Part shown: positions 42,318 to 50,945 of the stretch, one piece after another
Numbering within the stretch: the first letter of the stretch is position 1
Layout of the letters: every line of letters begins with the position of its first letter
DNA from: Roseateles_B flavus
GTDB taxonomy: Bacteria > Pseudomonadota > Gammaproteobacteria > Burkholderiales > Burkholderiaceae_C
Assembly: GCF_039872765.1 (NCBI RefSeq)
Contig: NZ_JBDPZC010000004.1
Coordinates: 62,001 to 126,000 of the forward strand
Length of the DNA stretch: 64,000 nt
Reading direction: 5' to 3'
Position numbers and translations under genes: made by a program
Notes under the pieces: generated by a model
What the model was told of the DNA's origin: nothing
The model's database searches: none
Seen by the model: the letters and a program-made list of their open reading frames with translations, nothing else

Positions 42318-42772
42318 GCCCAACCCCGTTCCTTCTTGATGTCCAGCAGCTCAGCGAGCAGCCAGCGGCGGCGCACGGAGTACACGACGAGCGCGATGGC
42401 CGCGGCGGTCATGGCCAGCACCACGCCGGAGAAGGCGGAGCCGAACACGGCCAGGGCCTGGTGCCCCTGGCCGGCGGCGACCTGCTGCAAGGCTGGGCCC
42501 AGGGGCACCATGGTGGCGATCAGGCCCAGCAGCGGGCTCACCCGGCCCAGCAGGCGTGCAGGCTCCAGCTGGCGCAGCACCTGCAGCTCCAGCTGCTCGA
42601 GCCGGCATTCCGGCGTGGCCTGCAGCAGGCGGCGGCCGCGGCGGCGCAGCAGGGCGTCCATCAGCGTGACACCAGCGGTCCAGAGGGCGTAGGCAAAGCC
42701 CAGGGCGACGAGGATCAGCACCGGCCACAGCAGGGCCTGGGTGATCTGGGCGAATCCGGATTCGATCAGCAT
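42314..42772 (-). CDS. MotA/TolQ/ExbB proton channel family protein
   Basis: The 152-residue protein has three membrane helices: LLWPVLILVALGFAYALW, then SPLLGLIATMVPLGPAL, then FSGVVLAMTAAAIALVVYSV. The second and third correspond to the conserved TolQ/ExbB pair that lines the proton path. It is shorter than typical ExbB. It overlaps the DUF2149 gene and follows cobB by 17 bases. It probably energises the CobN-like protein or the TonB receptor encoded downstream. Confidence 0.88.
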   Translation of the reverse strand: MLIESGFAQITQALLWPVLILVALGFAYALWTAGVTLMDALLRRRGRRLLQATPECRLEQLELQVLRQLEPARLLGRVSPLLGLIATMVPLGPALQQVAAGQGHQALAVFGSAFSGVVLAMTAAAIALVVYSVRRRWLLAELLDIKKERGWA

Positions 42773-42789
42773 GGTGGAAGCTTCAAGGT

Positions 42790-44091
42790 TCAGGCGCGGA
42801 AGAACTGCGCCACGGCGGCCGGGTTGGCATGGAAGTAGTGGTGTATGTAGCTGGCCCGGATACCGCCCTGCTGGTAGAGCAGCTCGCGGGTCTTGCCGCC
42901 ATTGGGATTGGCGGCCTGGGCGATGGCGGGCAGCGGCGTCTCCATCGTGGAGTAATGGAAGCTGTGGCCGCGCAGCTCACCCTCGGGCCAGACGATGGAC
43001 TGCAGGCCCAGGGCCGAGAGGCGGGTCTGCATGTGGCCGCTGCCGGGCAGCAGGCCGGCCAGGGGCCAGGTCTTGCCATCGGCATCGACCAGCTGCTCCA
43101 GCAGCACGAGCAGACCGCCGCACTCGGCCAGCAGGGGCTTGCCCGCGGCCTGGTGGCGGCGCAGGTCTGCGAAGAAGCGGGGGTGGGCGGCCAGGGCCTG
43201 GGCATGCAGCTCGGGATAGCCGCCGGGCAGCCAGAGGGCGTCGCAGTCGGGCAGGTCCTCACCGGCCAGGGGCGAGAAGAAACACAGCGCTGCACCGAGT
43301 TCGCGCAGGCAGTCGAGGTTGGCGGGGTAGATGAAGCTGAAGCAGGCATCGCGGGCGATGGCGATGCGGCGGCCGACCAGGGGCTGGCCGAGGTCGGCCC
43401 GGGCGGGGGCCTGGAAATCGATGGGCGCCAGCGCAGCCTCCAGGCCCTGGCCCAGCGCGCAGCCGGCTTCCCAGGCGTCCGCCCAGGCCTGGAGCTGAGC
43501 TTCGAGCCCGGGCAGCTCCAGCGCCTGGACCAGGCCCAGGTGGCGCTCGGGCAGGCTCAGCTCGGGCTGGCGGCGCAGGGCAGCCACGAGGGGCAGGTCT
43601 TGCGGCAGGCCCTGGGCCACCATGCGGGCATGCGATTCGCTGCCCACGCGGTTGGCCACCACGCCGGCCACGCGGATGTCGCTGCGGTAGCGCGCAAGGC
43701 CGGTGGCCAGGGCGGCGAAGGTCTGGGCCATGGCCGAGGCATCGAGCACCGCCAGCACCGGCAGGCCGAAGGCGGCGGCGAGGTCGGCGCTGCTGGGATC
43801 GCCGTCGAAAAGCCCCATCACGCCTTCCACCAGGATCAGGTCGGACTCGGCGGCGGCCTGCGCCAGCAGGGCCTGGCAATGGGCCAGGCCGCCCATGAAG
43901 AGGTCCAGCTGATAGACCGGCGCGCCGCTGGCCCGCTCCAGGATCATGGGGTCCAGGTAGTCCGGCCCGGTCTTGAAGACGCGCACCCGCCGGCCCTGGC
44001 GGCGGGCCTGGCTGGCGATGGCGGCGGTGAGGCTGGTCTTGCCCTGGCCGGAGGCCGGGGCGCTGATCATGAGGGCGGGGCAGGAGGGCAT
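42790..44091 (-). CDS. cobB: Cobyrinate (hydrogenobyrinate) a,c-diamide synthase
   Basis: The 433-residue enzyme (CobB of the aerobic, CbiA of the anaerobic pathway) amidates the a and c side chains. The ATP site is SAPASGQGKTSLTAAIA, with KTGPDYLDP and EGVMGLFDGDPSSADLA after it. The glutaminase Cys is in LAECGGLLVLLE and the His in GHSFHYSTME. Start ATG 44091 fits family length. It is 26 bases after btuD and 17 before the ExbB-like gene. Which substrate it uses cannot be told here. Confidence 0.94.
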   Translation of the reverse strand: MPSCPALMISAPASGQGKTSLTAAIASQARRQGRRVRVFKTGPDYLDPMILERASGAPVYQLDLFMGGLAHCQALLAQAAAESDLILVEGVMGLFDGDPSSADLAAAFGLPVLAVLDASAMAQTFAALATGLARYRSDIRVAGVVANRVGSESHARMVAQGLPQDLPLVAALRRQPELSLPERHLGLVQALELPGLEAQLQAWADAWEAGCALGQGLEAALAPIDFQAPARADLGQPLVGRRIAIARDACFSFIYPANLDCLRELGAALCFFSPLAGEDLPDCDALWLPGGYPELHAQALAAHPRFFADLRRHQAAGKPLLAECGGLLVLLEQLVDADGKTWPLAGLLPGSGHMQTRLSALGLQSIVWPEGELRGHSFHYSTMETPLPAIAQAANPNGGKTRELLYQQGGIRASYIHHYFHANPAAVAQFFRA

Positions 44092-44117
44092 GGTCGGACC
44101 GGGTGTCGAGGAAGGCG

Positions 44118-44969
44118 TCAGGCGGGGCGTCGCAGGGGCAGCACGGGCGCGAGGTCGCCCGCGGCCGGCGGCGGGGCGGCAGGCGCGGGGCTGAAGGGCA
44201 GGGCCAGCCACTGGCCCTGCACCTGCAGGATCTGCAGACGGTCGTCGAAGACGGCCTGCAGGGCGCGGTGCGTGGCCGGATCGGCCGGAGCGCCCTGGTG
44301 GTGGACCTGGCCGGCGGCCATCACCACCAGCTCGTCGGCCTGCAAGGCGATGTTGAGCTCGTGCAGCACGCTGATCACGGTGCGGCCCTGGGCGGTGAGG
44401 TGGCGCACGCAGTCCAGCCAGTCGGCCTGGTGGGGCGGGTCCAGGTGGGCCAGCGGCTCGTCCATCAGCAGCACCTCGGCCTGCACGGCCAGGGCGCGGG
44501 CCAGCAGCACGCGCTGGCGCTCGCCACCGGAGAGGCGCTGCAGGCGGCGCTCGCGCCAGTCCCAGCACTGGGTCTGGCGCATGGCCTGGGCCACGGCCTC
44601 GTGGTCCTCGGCACTGGGCGGAGAGAGCCAGGCCTGATGGGGCAGGCGGCCCAGCATCACGACCTCGTAGGCGCTGAGATCATCGCCCCCGCTTTCGTTC
44701 TGGCCCAGCCAGGAGAGGCTGCGGGCGCGGGCCTTGGGTCCCCAGTCACCCAGGGGCCGGTCCAGGAAGTCGATGCGGCCCTGGGCGGGCAGCAGCGACG
44801 CCATGGCGCGCAGCAGGGTGGATTTGCCCGCGCCATTGGGCCCCACGATGGCCGTCCAGCGCTGTCGCGGCAGGGCGGTGTAGAGGGTCTTGAGCACGGG
44901 CTGGCCCTGCAGTTGCAGGCCCAGCAGGTCGACCTCGAAGGCCATGGGCAGGTGAAGGCCTCGGCTCAT
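44118..44969 (-). CDS. btuD: Vitamin B12 ABC transporter ATP-binding protein
   Basis: The 283-residue ATPase of the FecCD/BtuCD type has Walker A GPNGAGKSTLLRA, signature LSGGERQRVLLARAL and Walker B LLMDEPLAHLD. Its ATG overlaps the btuC stop by ATGA. It powers BtuC-mediated corrinoid import with BtuF. The C-terminal 30 residues are Ala/Pro rich and not conserved. Confidence 0.93.
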   Translation of the reverse strand: MSRGLHLPMAFEVDLLGLQLQGQPVLKTLYTALPRQRWTAIVGPNGAGKSTLLRAMASLLPAQGRIDFLDRPLGDWGPKARARSLSWLGQNESGGDDLSAYEVVMLGRLPHQAWLSPPSAEDHEAVAQAMRQTQCWDWRERRLQRLSGGERQRVLLARALAVQAEVLLMDEPLAHLDPPHQADWLDCVRHLTAQGRTVISVLHELNIALQADELVVMAAGQVHHQGAPADPATHRALQAVFDDRLQILQVQGQWLALPFSPAPAAPPPAAGDLAPVLPLRRPA

Positions 44970-45958
44970 GATCTTTTCTCCGACAAGGGTCCGCGATGCA
45001 TCAGCACGAGCAGATAGGCCCCGCCCAGCAGGGAGGTGACCACGCCCACCGGCAGCTCCTGCGGGGCGATGACCCAGCGGGCGACGATGTCGGCGGACAG
45101 CAGCAGGCAGCCGCCGGCCAGGGACGAGAGCAGCAGCAGCCAGCCGTGGGTGCACAGCACGCGGCTGCGTACCAGGTGCGGCGCCACCAGGCCCACGAAG
45201 GCGATCAGCCCGGCCTGGGCCACGGCCGCGCCGGTGGCCAGGGCCAGCAGCGCGATCAGGAAGAGGCGGACCAGGGACAGGCGCACGCCCAGGGAGCGGG
45301 CGGTGGCCTCGCCCAGGGTCAGCGCATCCAGCGCGCGGCTGGCACCTACGGCGCCCATCAGGCACAGCAGCAGGGCGGGGGCCAGCACCCACACCGAGGC
45401 CCAGCTCAGGAAGCCGCTGGTGCCCAGCATGAAGGCCTGCATGGGGCGCATGATGTCCGGCGTCATCAGGGTCAGCAGCGAGGTGAGGGCGAACAGCACC
45501 ACGCCCACGATCACGCCGGCCAGCAGCAGGCGGATGGACTGCTCGACGCCGCGCGCCAGCAGCAGGGTCAGGCTCACGCCGGCCAGGGCACCGATGAAGG
45601 CGGTGCCGGTGAGGCCGATGCGCAGCATCAGCGCCACGGCCGCCGGGCTCACGCCGATGGCCACCAGCAGCGCGGCCACGCCCAGCGAGGCGCCGGCCGA
45701 GGCGCCCAGCAGGTAGGGGTCGGCCAGCGGATTGCGGAACAGGCCCTGCGCGATGGCGCCGCCCAGGCCCAGCAGCGCGCCGGCCAGCAGGGAGCCGATG
45801 GAGCGCGGGAAGCGGATCTGCCACAGGATCTGCTCCTGCATGGCGTCCTGGCTGGCGAGGATGTCGAAGGTGAAGCCGGTGCTGCCCACGGCCACGCCGG
45901 CCAGGCACAGTCCCGTGGCGATCAGGGTCAGCAGCAGCAGCAGGGTCCAGGGTTTCAT
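44966..45958 (-). CDS. btuC: Vitamin B12 ABC transporter permease
   Basis: The 330-residue permease has about ten membrane helices and FecCD-type signatures: LGGAIAQGLFRNPLADPYLLGASAGASLGVAALL, the coupling-helix region, and AQAGLIAFVGLVAPHLVRS. It forms the inner-membrane channel for corrinoids. It is separated from btuF by 163 bases that hold a composite intergenic repeat, and it overlaps btuD. Confidence 0.94.
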   Translation of the reverse strand: MKPWTLLLLLTLIATGLCLAGVAVGSTGFTFDILASQDAMQEQILWQIRFPRSIGSLLAGALLGLGGAIAQGLFRNPLADPYLLGASAGASLGVAALLVAIGVSPAAVALMLRIGLTGTAFIGALAGVSLTLLLARGVEQSIRLLLAGVIVGVVLFALTSLLTLMTPDIMRPMQAFMLGTSGFLSWASVWVLAPALLLCLMGAVGASRALDALTLGEATARSLGVRLSLVRLFLIALLALATGAAVAQAGLIAFVGLVAPHLVRSRVLCTHGWLLLLSSLAGGCLLLSADIVARWVIAPQELPVGVVTSLLGGAYLLVLMHRGPLSEKRS

Positions 45959-46050
45959 TGCGACAGGCCTCCATGAACGGGCCGCGGGGTCTCGGTGACG
46001 GGCCGCTGCGTCTGGGCCGACCGTCCCGCCGGGGTCTGAGTGGCACCCGA

Positions 46051-46117
46051 GGATCCGGCTTCGCCGGGCCTGCGGGTGCGCCCCCTCGAGGGGGCTGGCG
46101 AAGCCAGTACGGGGTGG
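46051..46117. repeat. Composite palindromic intergenic repeat, copy B
   Basis: GGATCCGGCTTCGCCGGGCC (46051-46070) is followed by CGCCCCCTCGAGGGGGCTGG and CGAAGCCAGTACGGGGTGG. The palindromic parts match the plan of copy A at 8497-8560. It lies between btuF and btuC inside the cobalamin operon and could form a large mRNA structure. Confidence 0.65.
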
Positions 46118-46121
46118 TCCA

Positions 46122-47069
46122 TTACCTCATGCCGCCGGGCGGGGCGTTGAAGGGCGTGGTGGGCAGCGGCACCGGGCCGGCGGCGGCCTGGCGCAGGCAG
46201 CGGGCCATCAGCGCGGCGGCCTCGGCCATGCGGGGGCCGGGGCGCACCAGCACATCGGACTCGTCCGGCGTCCAGACGCAGATGCGCTGGTTCTTCACCG
46301 CCAGGATGCTGTTCCAGCCCGGGCGCTGTGGCAGCCCCGGCGCACTGCGCTGGCCCACCATGATCACCTGCGGGTTGGCGCGCACCACGTACTCCGGGTT
46401 GAGCTTGGGGAAGGGCCCCAGCTCGGCGGGGATGACGTTGCGGGCGCCCAGGCGGGTGAGCGTCTCGCCGATGAAGGAGCTGGTGCCGGCGCCGTAGGGC
46501 GCGCTGTCCACCTCGTAATAGACGTTCAGCTGCCGGGCCGCCGGCGGCAGGCTGGCGGCGGCTTCCTTGATGCCTTCGTCGATGCGCTGCCAGACCTGGG
46601 CACCGGCCTGCGGCTTGCCCAGCAGCAAGGCCATCTTGCCCAGCACGCGCTGCACATCGGCATGGGTCTTGGGCTCCAGCGCGATGACCTTGAGGCCCAG
46701 CGCCTCCAGCCGGTCGGTCAGCCGCGAGGAGATGGCCACCAGCACCACGTCGGGCTTGAGGGTGACGATGCTCTCGATGCTGGTGTCATCCATGCCGCCC
46801 AGCTTGGGCAGGGACTGGATGGAGGCGGGGTGGTTGGAGTAGCGGTCCACCCCCACCAGACGCGCGCATTCGCCCAGCGTGCAGACGGACTCGGTCAGCG
46901 AAGGCAGCAGGCTGATGATGCGCCGCGGCACGTCCGCCAGCGTGACGCCCACGCCGCGGTCATCCTTGATCTGCACCGGGGCTGCGTCCGCGGCGTGCCC
47001 GCACAGGGCCGCGGCCAGGCACAGCAGCGCGGCAGCAAAGGGTCGGGTCTTGCCCATGGGCTTGCTCAT
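46122..47069 (-). CDS. btuF: Periplasmic vitamin B12-binding protein
   Basis: The 315-residue protein has a signal peptide (to about residue 29, ending ADAA) and a BtuF fold. Typical segments are RIISLLPSLTESVCTLGECARLVGVDRYSNHP, KPDVVLVAISSRLTDRL and NPEYVVRANPQVIMVG. It delivers corrinoids to BtuCD. The start codon is one base after the cobU stop, and the gene is followed by the repeat at 46051-46117 and btuC. Confidence 0.93.
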   Translation of the reverse strand: MSKPMGKTRPFAAALLCLAAALCGHAADAAPVQIKDDRGVGVTLADVPRRIISLLPSLTESVCTLGECARLVGVDRYSNHPASIQSLPKLGGMDDTSIESIVTLKPDVVLVAISSRLTDRLEALGLKVIALEPKTHADVQRVLGKMALLLGKPQAGAQVWQRIDEGIKEAAASLPPAARQLNVYYEVDSAPYGAGTSSFIGETLTRLGARNVIPAELGPFPKLNPEYVVRANPQVIMVGQRSAPGLPQRPGWNSILAVKNQRICVWTPDESDVLVRPGPRMAEAAALMARCLRQAAAGPVPLPTTPFNAPPGGMR

Positions 47070-47070
47070 C

Positions 47071-47634
47071 TCAGGACTCCAGGTTCTCGACGGGGCGCGT
47101 CCAGGGCTGGCCCGCCACCATCATCGTCAGCTGCGTGCAGCGGCGTGCCACGGCCTGGTTCAGGCGGCCCAGCTCGTCGGCGTACTCGCGCACCTCGCGG
47201 CCCAGGGGCATCACGCCCCAGCCCACCTCGTTGGAGACGAAGACCACGGGCGAGGCCAGTGTGGGCAGCGTGGCCAGCAGCGCATCGCAGGCGGCCTGCC
47301 AGGCCTCGCGCCGGGGCTGGCCGTCCATGGGCATCAGCCAGTTGGTGAGCCACAGGGTCAGGCAGTCCACGATCAGCAGCCGCCCCGGTGCCGCCGCCGA
47401 GCGCAGGGCCTCGGCCAGATGCAGGGGGGCTTCCACCGTCGCAAAGCCCGCCGGGCGCTCGGCCTGGTGGCGGGCGATGCGCTGGCGCATCTCCTCGTCA
47501 TGGGCCTCGGCCGTGGCGATCACGCAGACGCTGTGACCAGGCTCGCGGGCCCAGTCCAGCGCCAGGCGCTCGGCCTGCCGCGACTTGCCGCTGCGCTGCC
47601 CGCCAACGATGAGTGTGTGTGACTGCGTGCTCAT
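47071..47634 (-). CDS. cobU: Adenosylcobinamide kinase / guanylyltransferase
   Basis: The 187-residue bifunctional enzyme (CobU/CobP) phosphorylates and guanylylates adenosylcobinamide. The P-loop is VGGQRSGKSRQAE, followed by IATAEAHDEEMRQRIARHQAERP, LLIVDCLTLWLTNWL and FVSNEVGWGVMP. It is the first gene after btuB in the operon, 154 bases downstream, and makes the substrate for CobS. Confidence 0.95.
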   Translation of the reverse strand: MSTQSHTLIVGGQRSGKSRQAERLALDWAREPGHSVCVIATAEAHDEEMRQRIARHQAERPAGFATVEAPLHLAEALRSAAAPGRLLIVDCLTLWLTNWLMPMDGQPRREAWQAACDALLATLPTLASPVVFVSNEVGWGVMPLGREVREYADELGRLNQAVARRCTQLTMMVAGQPWTRPVENLES

Positions 47635-47742
47635 GCTCGTGGACCTTTTCGCATCAATCTGCCTTCACCGAGCGACGCCCGCGGTGGGCCGTGAGGCCCG
47701 GTTCTTCGCCAGGCGGAAGAAGCCCGCAGGGCGCCCTCCGGC

Positions 47743-47785
47743 CAGGATCGGGCCCCTCGAGGGCGCACGAAGCGCCCAGGGGGAG
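47743..47785. repeat. Composite intergenic repeat, partial copy C
   Basis: The stretch around CCCCTCGAGGGCGCACGAAGC and CGCCCAGGGGGAG follows the plan of the 3' part of copies A and B. It lies between btuB and cobU, close to the btuB stop. It may act as a structured intercistronic element. Confidence 0.45.
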
Positions 47786-47788
47786 TCC

Positions 47789-49732
47789 TTACAGCGTGGG
47801 GGTGAAGCGCACGCCGATGAAGAAGGTCCGCGGTGCCTGCGCATAGCCCTTGGCCGTCTCGTAGTCCTTGTTGAAGGCGTTGTCGATGTTGGCCTGCAGG
47901 CGCACTTGCGAGTTCACGCGATAGCTCAGGTCCAGATTGACCAGGCTGTAGCCACCCAGGGGCTTGGTGTTGGCGTTGTCGTCGAAGCGGCTGCCATGGG
48001 CCTGGATCTGCAGGCCGCCGGACCACTGGTTCAGCGTCTTCTCCAGGCGTAGGCTGGCGTGCTTCTTGGCGCGGCGGCCCAGCAGCTTGTCGGTGGTCAG
48101 GTCGCGCGGGTTCTGGAAGTCCACGGAGCCCTGCACGCGCAGGCCGGCGACCATCGTCTCGCCCTGCAGGCTCACGCCCTGCAGGCGCACCTTGGCCAGG
48201 TTGCCGTAGCAGCCGCCGTAGGTGGAGACGCAGTTCGCCGCGAAGCTGCTGTCCCAGGAGATCAGTTCGCGGATGCGGTTGTTGTAGACCGTCAGGCCCA
48301 GCTCGCTGTCGCCCTGGCTCCAATTGAGGCCCAGCTCGGTGTTGCGGCCGCGCTCGGGGTTGAGGGCGGCCACGCCGGGCTTGGGGCCGTACTCGCTGAA
48401 GCTCTGGTAGAGCGTGGGGGCGCGGAAGGCGGTGCCGGCGCTGGCCCAGGCGCGCAGGCCCGGCAGGAAGCGCCAGCCCGCGGCCACGGTGCCGGTGTTG
48501 ATGCCGCCGAAGGCGCTGTCCTGGTCATGGCGCAGGTGCAGCTGGGCGTCGATGCTGCTGTTGCTGTAGAGGTAGCTGGCCGCCACGGCATTCTGGTGGC
48601 GCTTGACCTGGCCGCCGGTGGTGGGCAGCAGGCCGGAGTTGATCAGCTTGTCCTCGCGGCGTTCCAGCACGGCATTGAGCTGGCCCACGGGGAGCTTGAC
48701 GGTGCCGCCCAGGGTGTACTGGCGGACCTGGGTCTCGGTCAGGTAGGTGGAGGCGTTGTTGCTGAGCGTCTCGTAGCGCTCGCGCGAGTCGCCGATGCTG
48801 GCTTCGGTCTGCCAGTCTGCATTCCACTGGGCGCTCCAGAGGGCGCGGCTGGCGTGGGTGTCATGCAGATTGCGGTCGCGCACGCCGACCTTGGGCTTGG
48901 CCGAGGCGTCGTAGTCGCTGTCCAGGCTGCTGTAGGTGTTGACCAGCTCCAGGCGCTGGCCGGCGTCCAGCTGGTAGCCCAGGCGGGCGTTGACGCTGTG
49001 GGTGCGCCAGCCGTCGACGTCGGGGCTGTAGGCGGGATCGTTGGTGACCTTGCGGATGTTGAAGCCGTCGGCCACTTCCTGGGCCAGGCTCAGGGCGTAG
49101 TCCAGGGCGCCTGCGGCACCGCTGACGCTGAGGTCGCCCTTGACCAGTCCCAGGCTGCCCACGCCGGCGCCGATCTCGACGGTGGGCGTGCGCTTGCCCT
49201 TGCGGGTGAAGACCTGGATCACGCCCGCCACGGCATCCGAGCCATAGACGCTGCTGGCCGCGCCGCGGACGATCTCCACGCGCTCGATCTGGGCCAGGGG
49301 AATGGCTTCCCAGGCAGCGCCGCCGGAGCCGGACTGCGTGTCCATGCGCACGCCGTCCACCAGCAGCAGGGTGTGCTGGGTGTTGGCGCCGCGCAGGAAG
49401 AGGCTGGTGTTGGTGCCGGGGTTGCCGTTGCGCACGAGCTCGACGCAAGACTGGCGACCCAGCAGGTCCACCAGATTGCCGAAGCCCTGGCGCTCGATGT
49501 CGGCGCGGGTCAGCACGGTGACGTCGGCCAGCACCTGGCTCAGGTCCAGCTTGGAGCGGGTGGCGGTGACCTGGACCTGGCCCAGCTTGTTGGGCGTTTC
49601 CTGCGCCTGGGTCTGTGCCGACAGGGCCAGCAGGCCCAGCGCGATCATGTTCAGGGTGGAGGAGGGACGGACGGAGGCAGGCAGGCGCGCAGGCGAAGGC
49701 TGGCGTGCAGCACGCAAGAAGGAAGCGGACAT
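47789..49732 (-). CDS. btuB: Vitamin B12 TonB-dependent receptor
   Basis: The 647-residue outer membrane receptor has a TonB-box-like QVQVTATR, a plug (LGRQSCVELVRNGNPGTNTSLFLRG, VRIVRG-type EIVRGAASSVYGSDAVAGVI) and a barrel ending in FIGVRFTPTL. The N terminus is long before the hydrophobic core; an internal Met at 49648 would give a shorter signal peptide. A cobalamin riboswitch lies just upstream, fixing B12 as the likely ligand. Confidence 0.93.
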   Translation of the reverse strand: MSASFLRAARQPSPARLPASVRPSSTLNMIALGLLALSAQTQAQETPNKLGQVQVTATRSKLDLSQVLADVTVLTRADIERQGFGNLVDLLGRQSCVELVRNGNPGTNTSLFLRGANTQHTLLLVDGVRMDTQSGSGGAAWEAIPLAQIERVEIVRGAASSVYGSDAVAGVIQVFTRKGKRTPTVEIGAGVGSLGLVKGDLSVSGAAGALDYALSLAQEVADGFNIRKVTNDPAYSPDVDGWRTHSVNARLGYQLDAGQRLELVNTYSSLDSDYDASAKPKVGVRDRNLHDTHASRALWSAQWNADWQTEASIGDSRERYETLSNNASTYLTETQVRQYTLGGTVKLPVGQLNAVLERREDKLINSGLLPTTGGQVKRHQNAVAASYLYSNSSIDAQLHLRHDQDSAFGGINTGTVAAGWRFLPGLRAWASAGTAFRAPTLYQSFSEYGPKPGVAALNPERGRNTELGLNWSQGDSELGLTVYNNRIRELISWDSSFAANCVSTYGGCYGNLAKVRLQGVSLQGETMVAGLRVQGSVDFQNPRDLTTDKLLGRRAKKHASLRLEKTLNQWSGGLQIQAHGSRFDDNANTKPLGGYSLVNLDLSYRVNSQVRLQANIDNAFNKDYETAKGYAQAPRTFFIGVRFTPTL

Positions 49733-49787
49733 GAGAAAAACGGGACTACGAGGCGGTCCAGGTGCCAGCTTCCCCGCAGGCTCCTGT

Positions 49788-49818
49788 GAAAACGAGGCGC
49801 TGCTTGCGCAGGCACCTC
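49788..49818 (-). terminator. Riboswitch expression-platform hairpin
   Basis: On the minus strand GAGGTGCCTGC folds back on GCAGCGCCTC around a GCAA tetraloop with one bulge. GTTTTC follows. It lies between the riboswitch core and btuB, about 55 bases before the ATG. It fits an intrinsic terminator formed when B12 is bound, although the U-run is short. Confidence 0.5.
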
Positions 49819-49825
49819 ACCCGTT

Positions 49826-50030
49826 GGCCGGTATCCGGGCTGGCGGATCGCGTCGCTGCATCCTTCCCAGTGCCGGGGCACCAGTGGATTCATGTGCAGC
49901 AACTGAAGGCCTTGCAGCCTTGTCCGCTTACCGTTGCGGGGACAGCTCAGGTTGGGGCGGCCTCGTGGAGGCGTTCCTTTCTGATTCCCGTTTAACTGCC
50001 CTGACCGATGGGTCGGGGCGAGCACCAACA
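49826..50030 (-). promoter_or_regulatory. Cobalamin riboswitch
   Basis: The minus strand reads through the conserved cobalamin aptamer blocks in order: GGTGCTCGCC, GGGAATCAGAAAGG, the B12 box AGCTGTCCCCGCAACGGTA (complement of 49925-49947), CCACTGG, CACTGGGAAGGATGC and GCCAGCCCGGATACCGGCC. It precedes btuB and, through it, the long operon down to cobT. It should lower expression when adenosylcobalamin is plentiful. The exact ends are estimated. Confidence 0.93.
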
Positions 50031-50053
50031 GCGCGCATTCTAGTCCAGGCTGG

Positions 50054-50399
<346 letters not shown>

Positions 50400-50927
50400 C
50401 TAGGGCGTTTGCGCGGCAGGGCCTTGCGGTGCCGGCTCGACGCCCTTCTGCGGTGGTGGCAGCGGCTCCGGCTTGTGCTGCGTCTTGTTGGGCGTCTTGC
50501 CTAGCGGCCTGCCGTGGCGGGCCCCGGCCCGGCGTTGCGGGGCTGGCGGTGCCGGCGCCGCTGTGGCTGCGCCCAAGGGCTGAGCCTTGGACCCCATCGA
50601 CACCCCTGGGTCTGCTCGCTCCACGGCGCGGCGCTCGGCACGGTCCCGCGCTTCGCGTTCGCGGGCCTGCCGCTCGATCAGCAGGCCTTCCCGGCGGATC
50701 CGCTCCTGCGCGGCCGCCGCGGCCTGCGCATCGCCAGGGTCGTAGTGCAGCACCTGGCTGGCGCCGGGCTCCTGAGGGCAGGGCGTGTTGCGCAGCTCGC
50801 GCCCCTGTGGCCCGCACCGGTAGAGGGTGAGCTGGCCGGGGCCAGCCTGGCTCACCGCCGCGAGGGGGGCCAACGCCAGCGTGCCGAGCAGCAGGGCCAG
50901 GATCGCGCGGGGCGGCATCGTCTGCAT
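50400..50927 (-). CDS. Secreted protein with N-terminal DUF4124-like segment, function unknown
   Basis: The 175-residue product has a signal peptide (AILALLLGTLALAPLAAVSQA). A short LTLYRCGPQGRELRNTPCPQ block follows, resembling DUF4124-type domains in which a YRC...CP pattern recurs. Then comes a charged coiled-coil-like stretch (ERIRREGLLIERQAREREARDRAERR). The Pro/Lys-rich tail is low in complexity. It follows pth by 22 bases on the same strand. An in-frame ATG at 50918 is an alternative start. Confidence 0.7.
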   Translation of the reverse strand: MQTMPPRAILALLLGTLALAPLAAVSQAGPGQLTLYRCGPQGRELRNTPCPQEPGASQVLHYDPGDAQAAAAAQERIRREGLLIERQAREREARDRAERRAVERADPGVSMGSKAQPLGAATAAPAPPAPQRRAGARHGRPLGKTPNKTQHKPEPLPPPQKGVEPAPQGPAAQTP

Positions 50928-50945
50928 GGTGCGGCCCCGGCCAGC

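Noticed and set aside
44118..46046. 642-codon extension of btuD through btuC
   Set aside because: The extension is a shifted reading of btuC, which has its own intact membrane protein frame; ATGA overlap fixes btuD at 44969.
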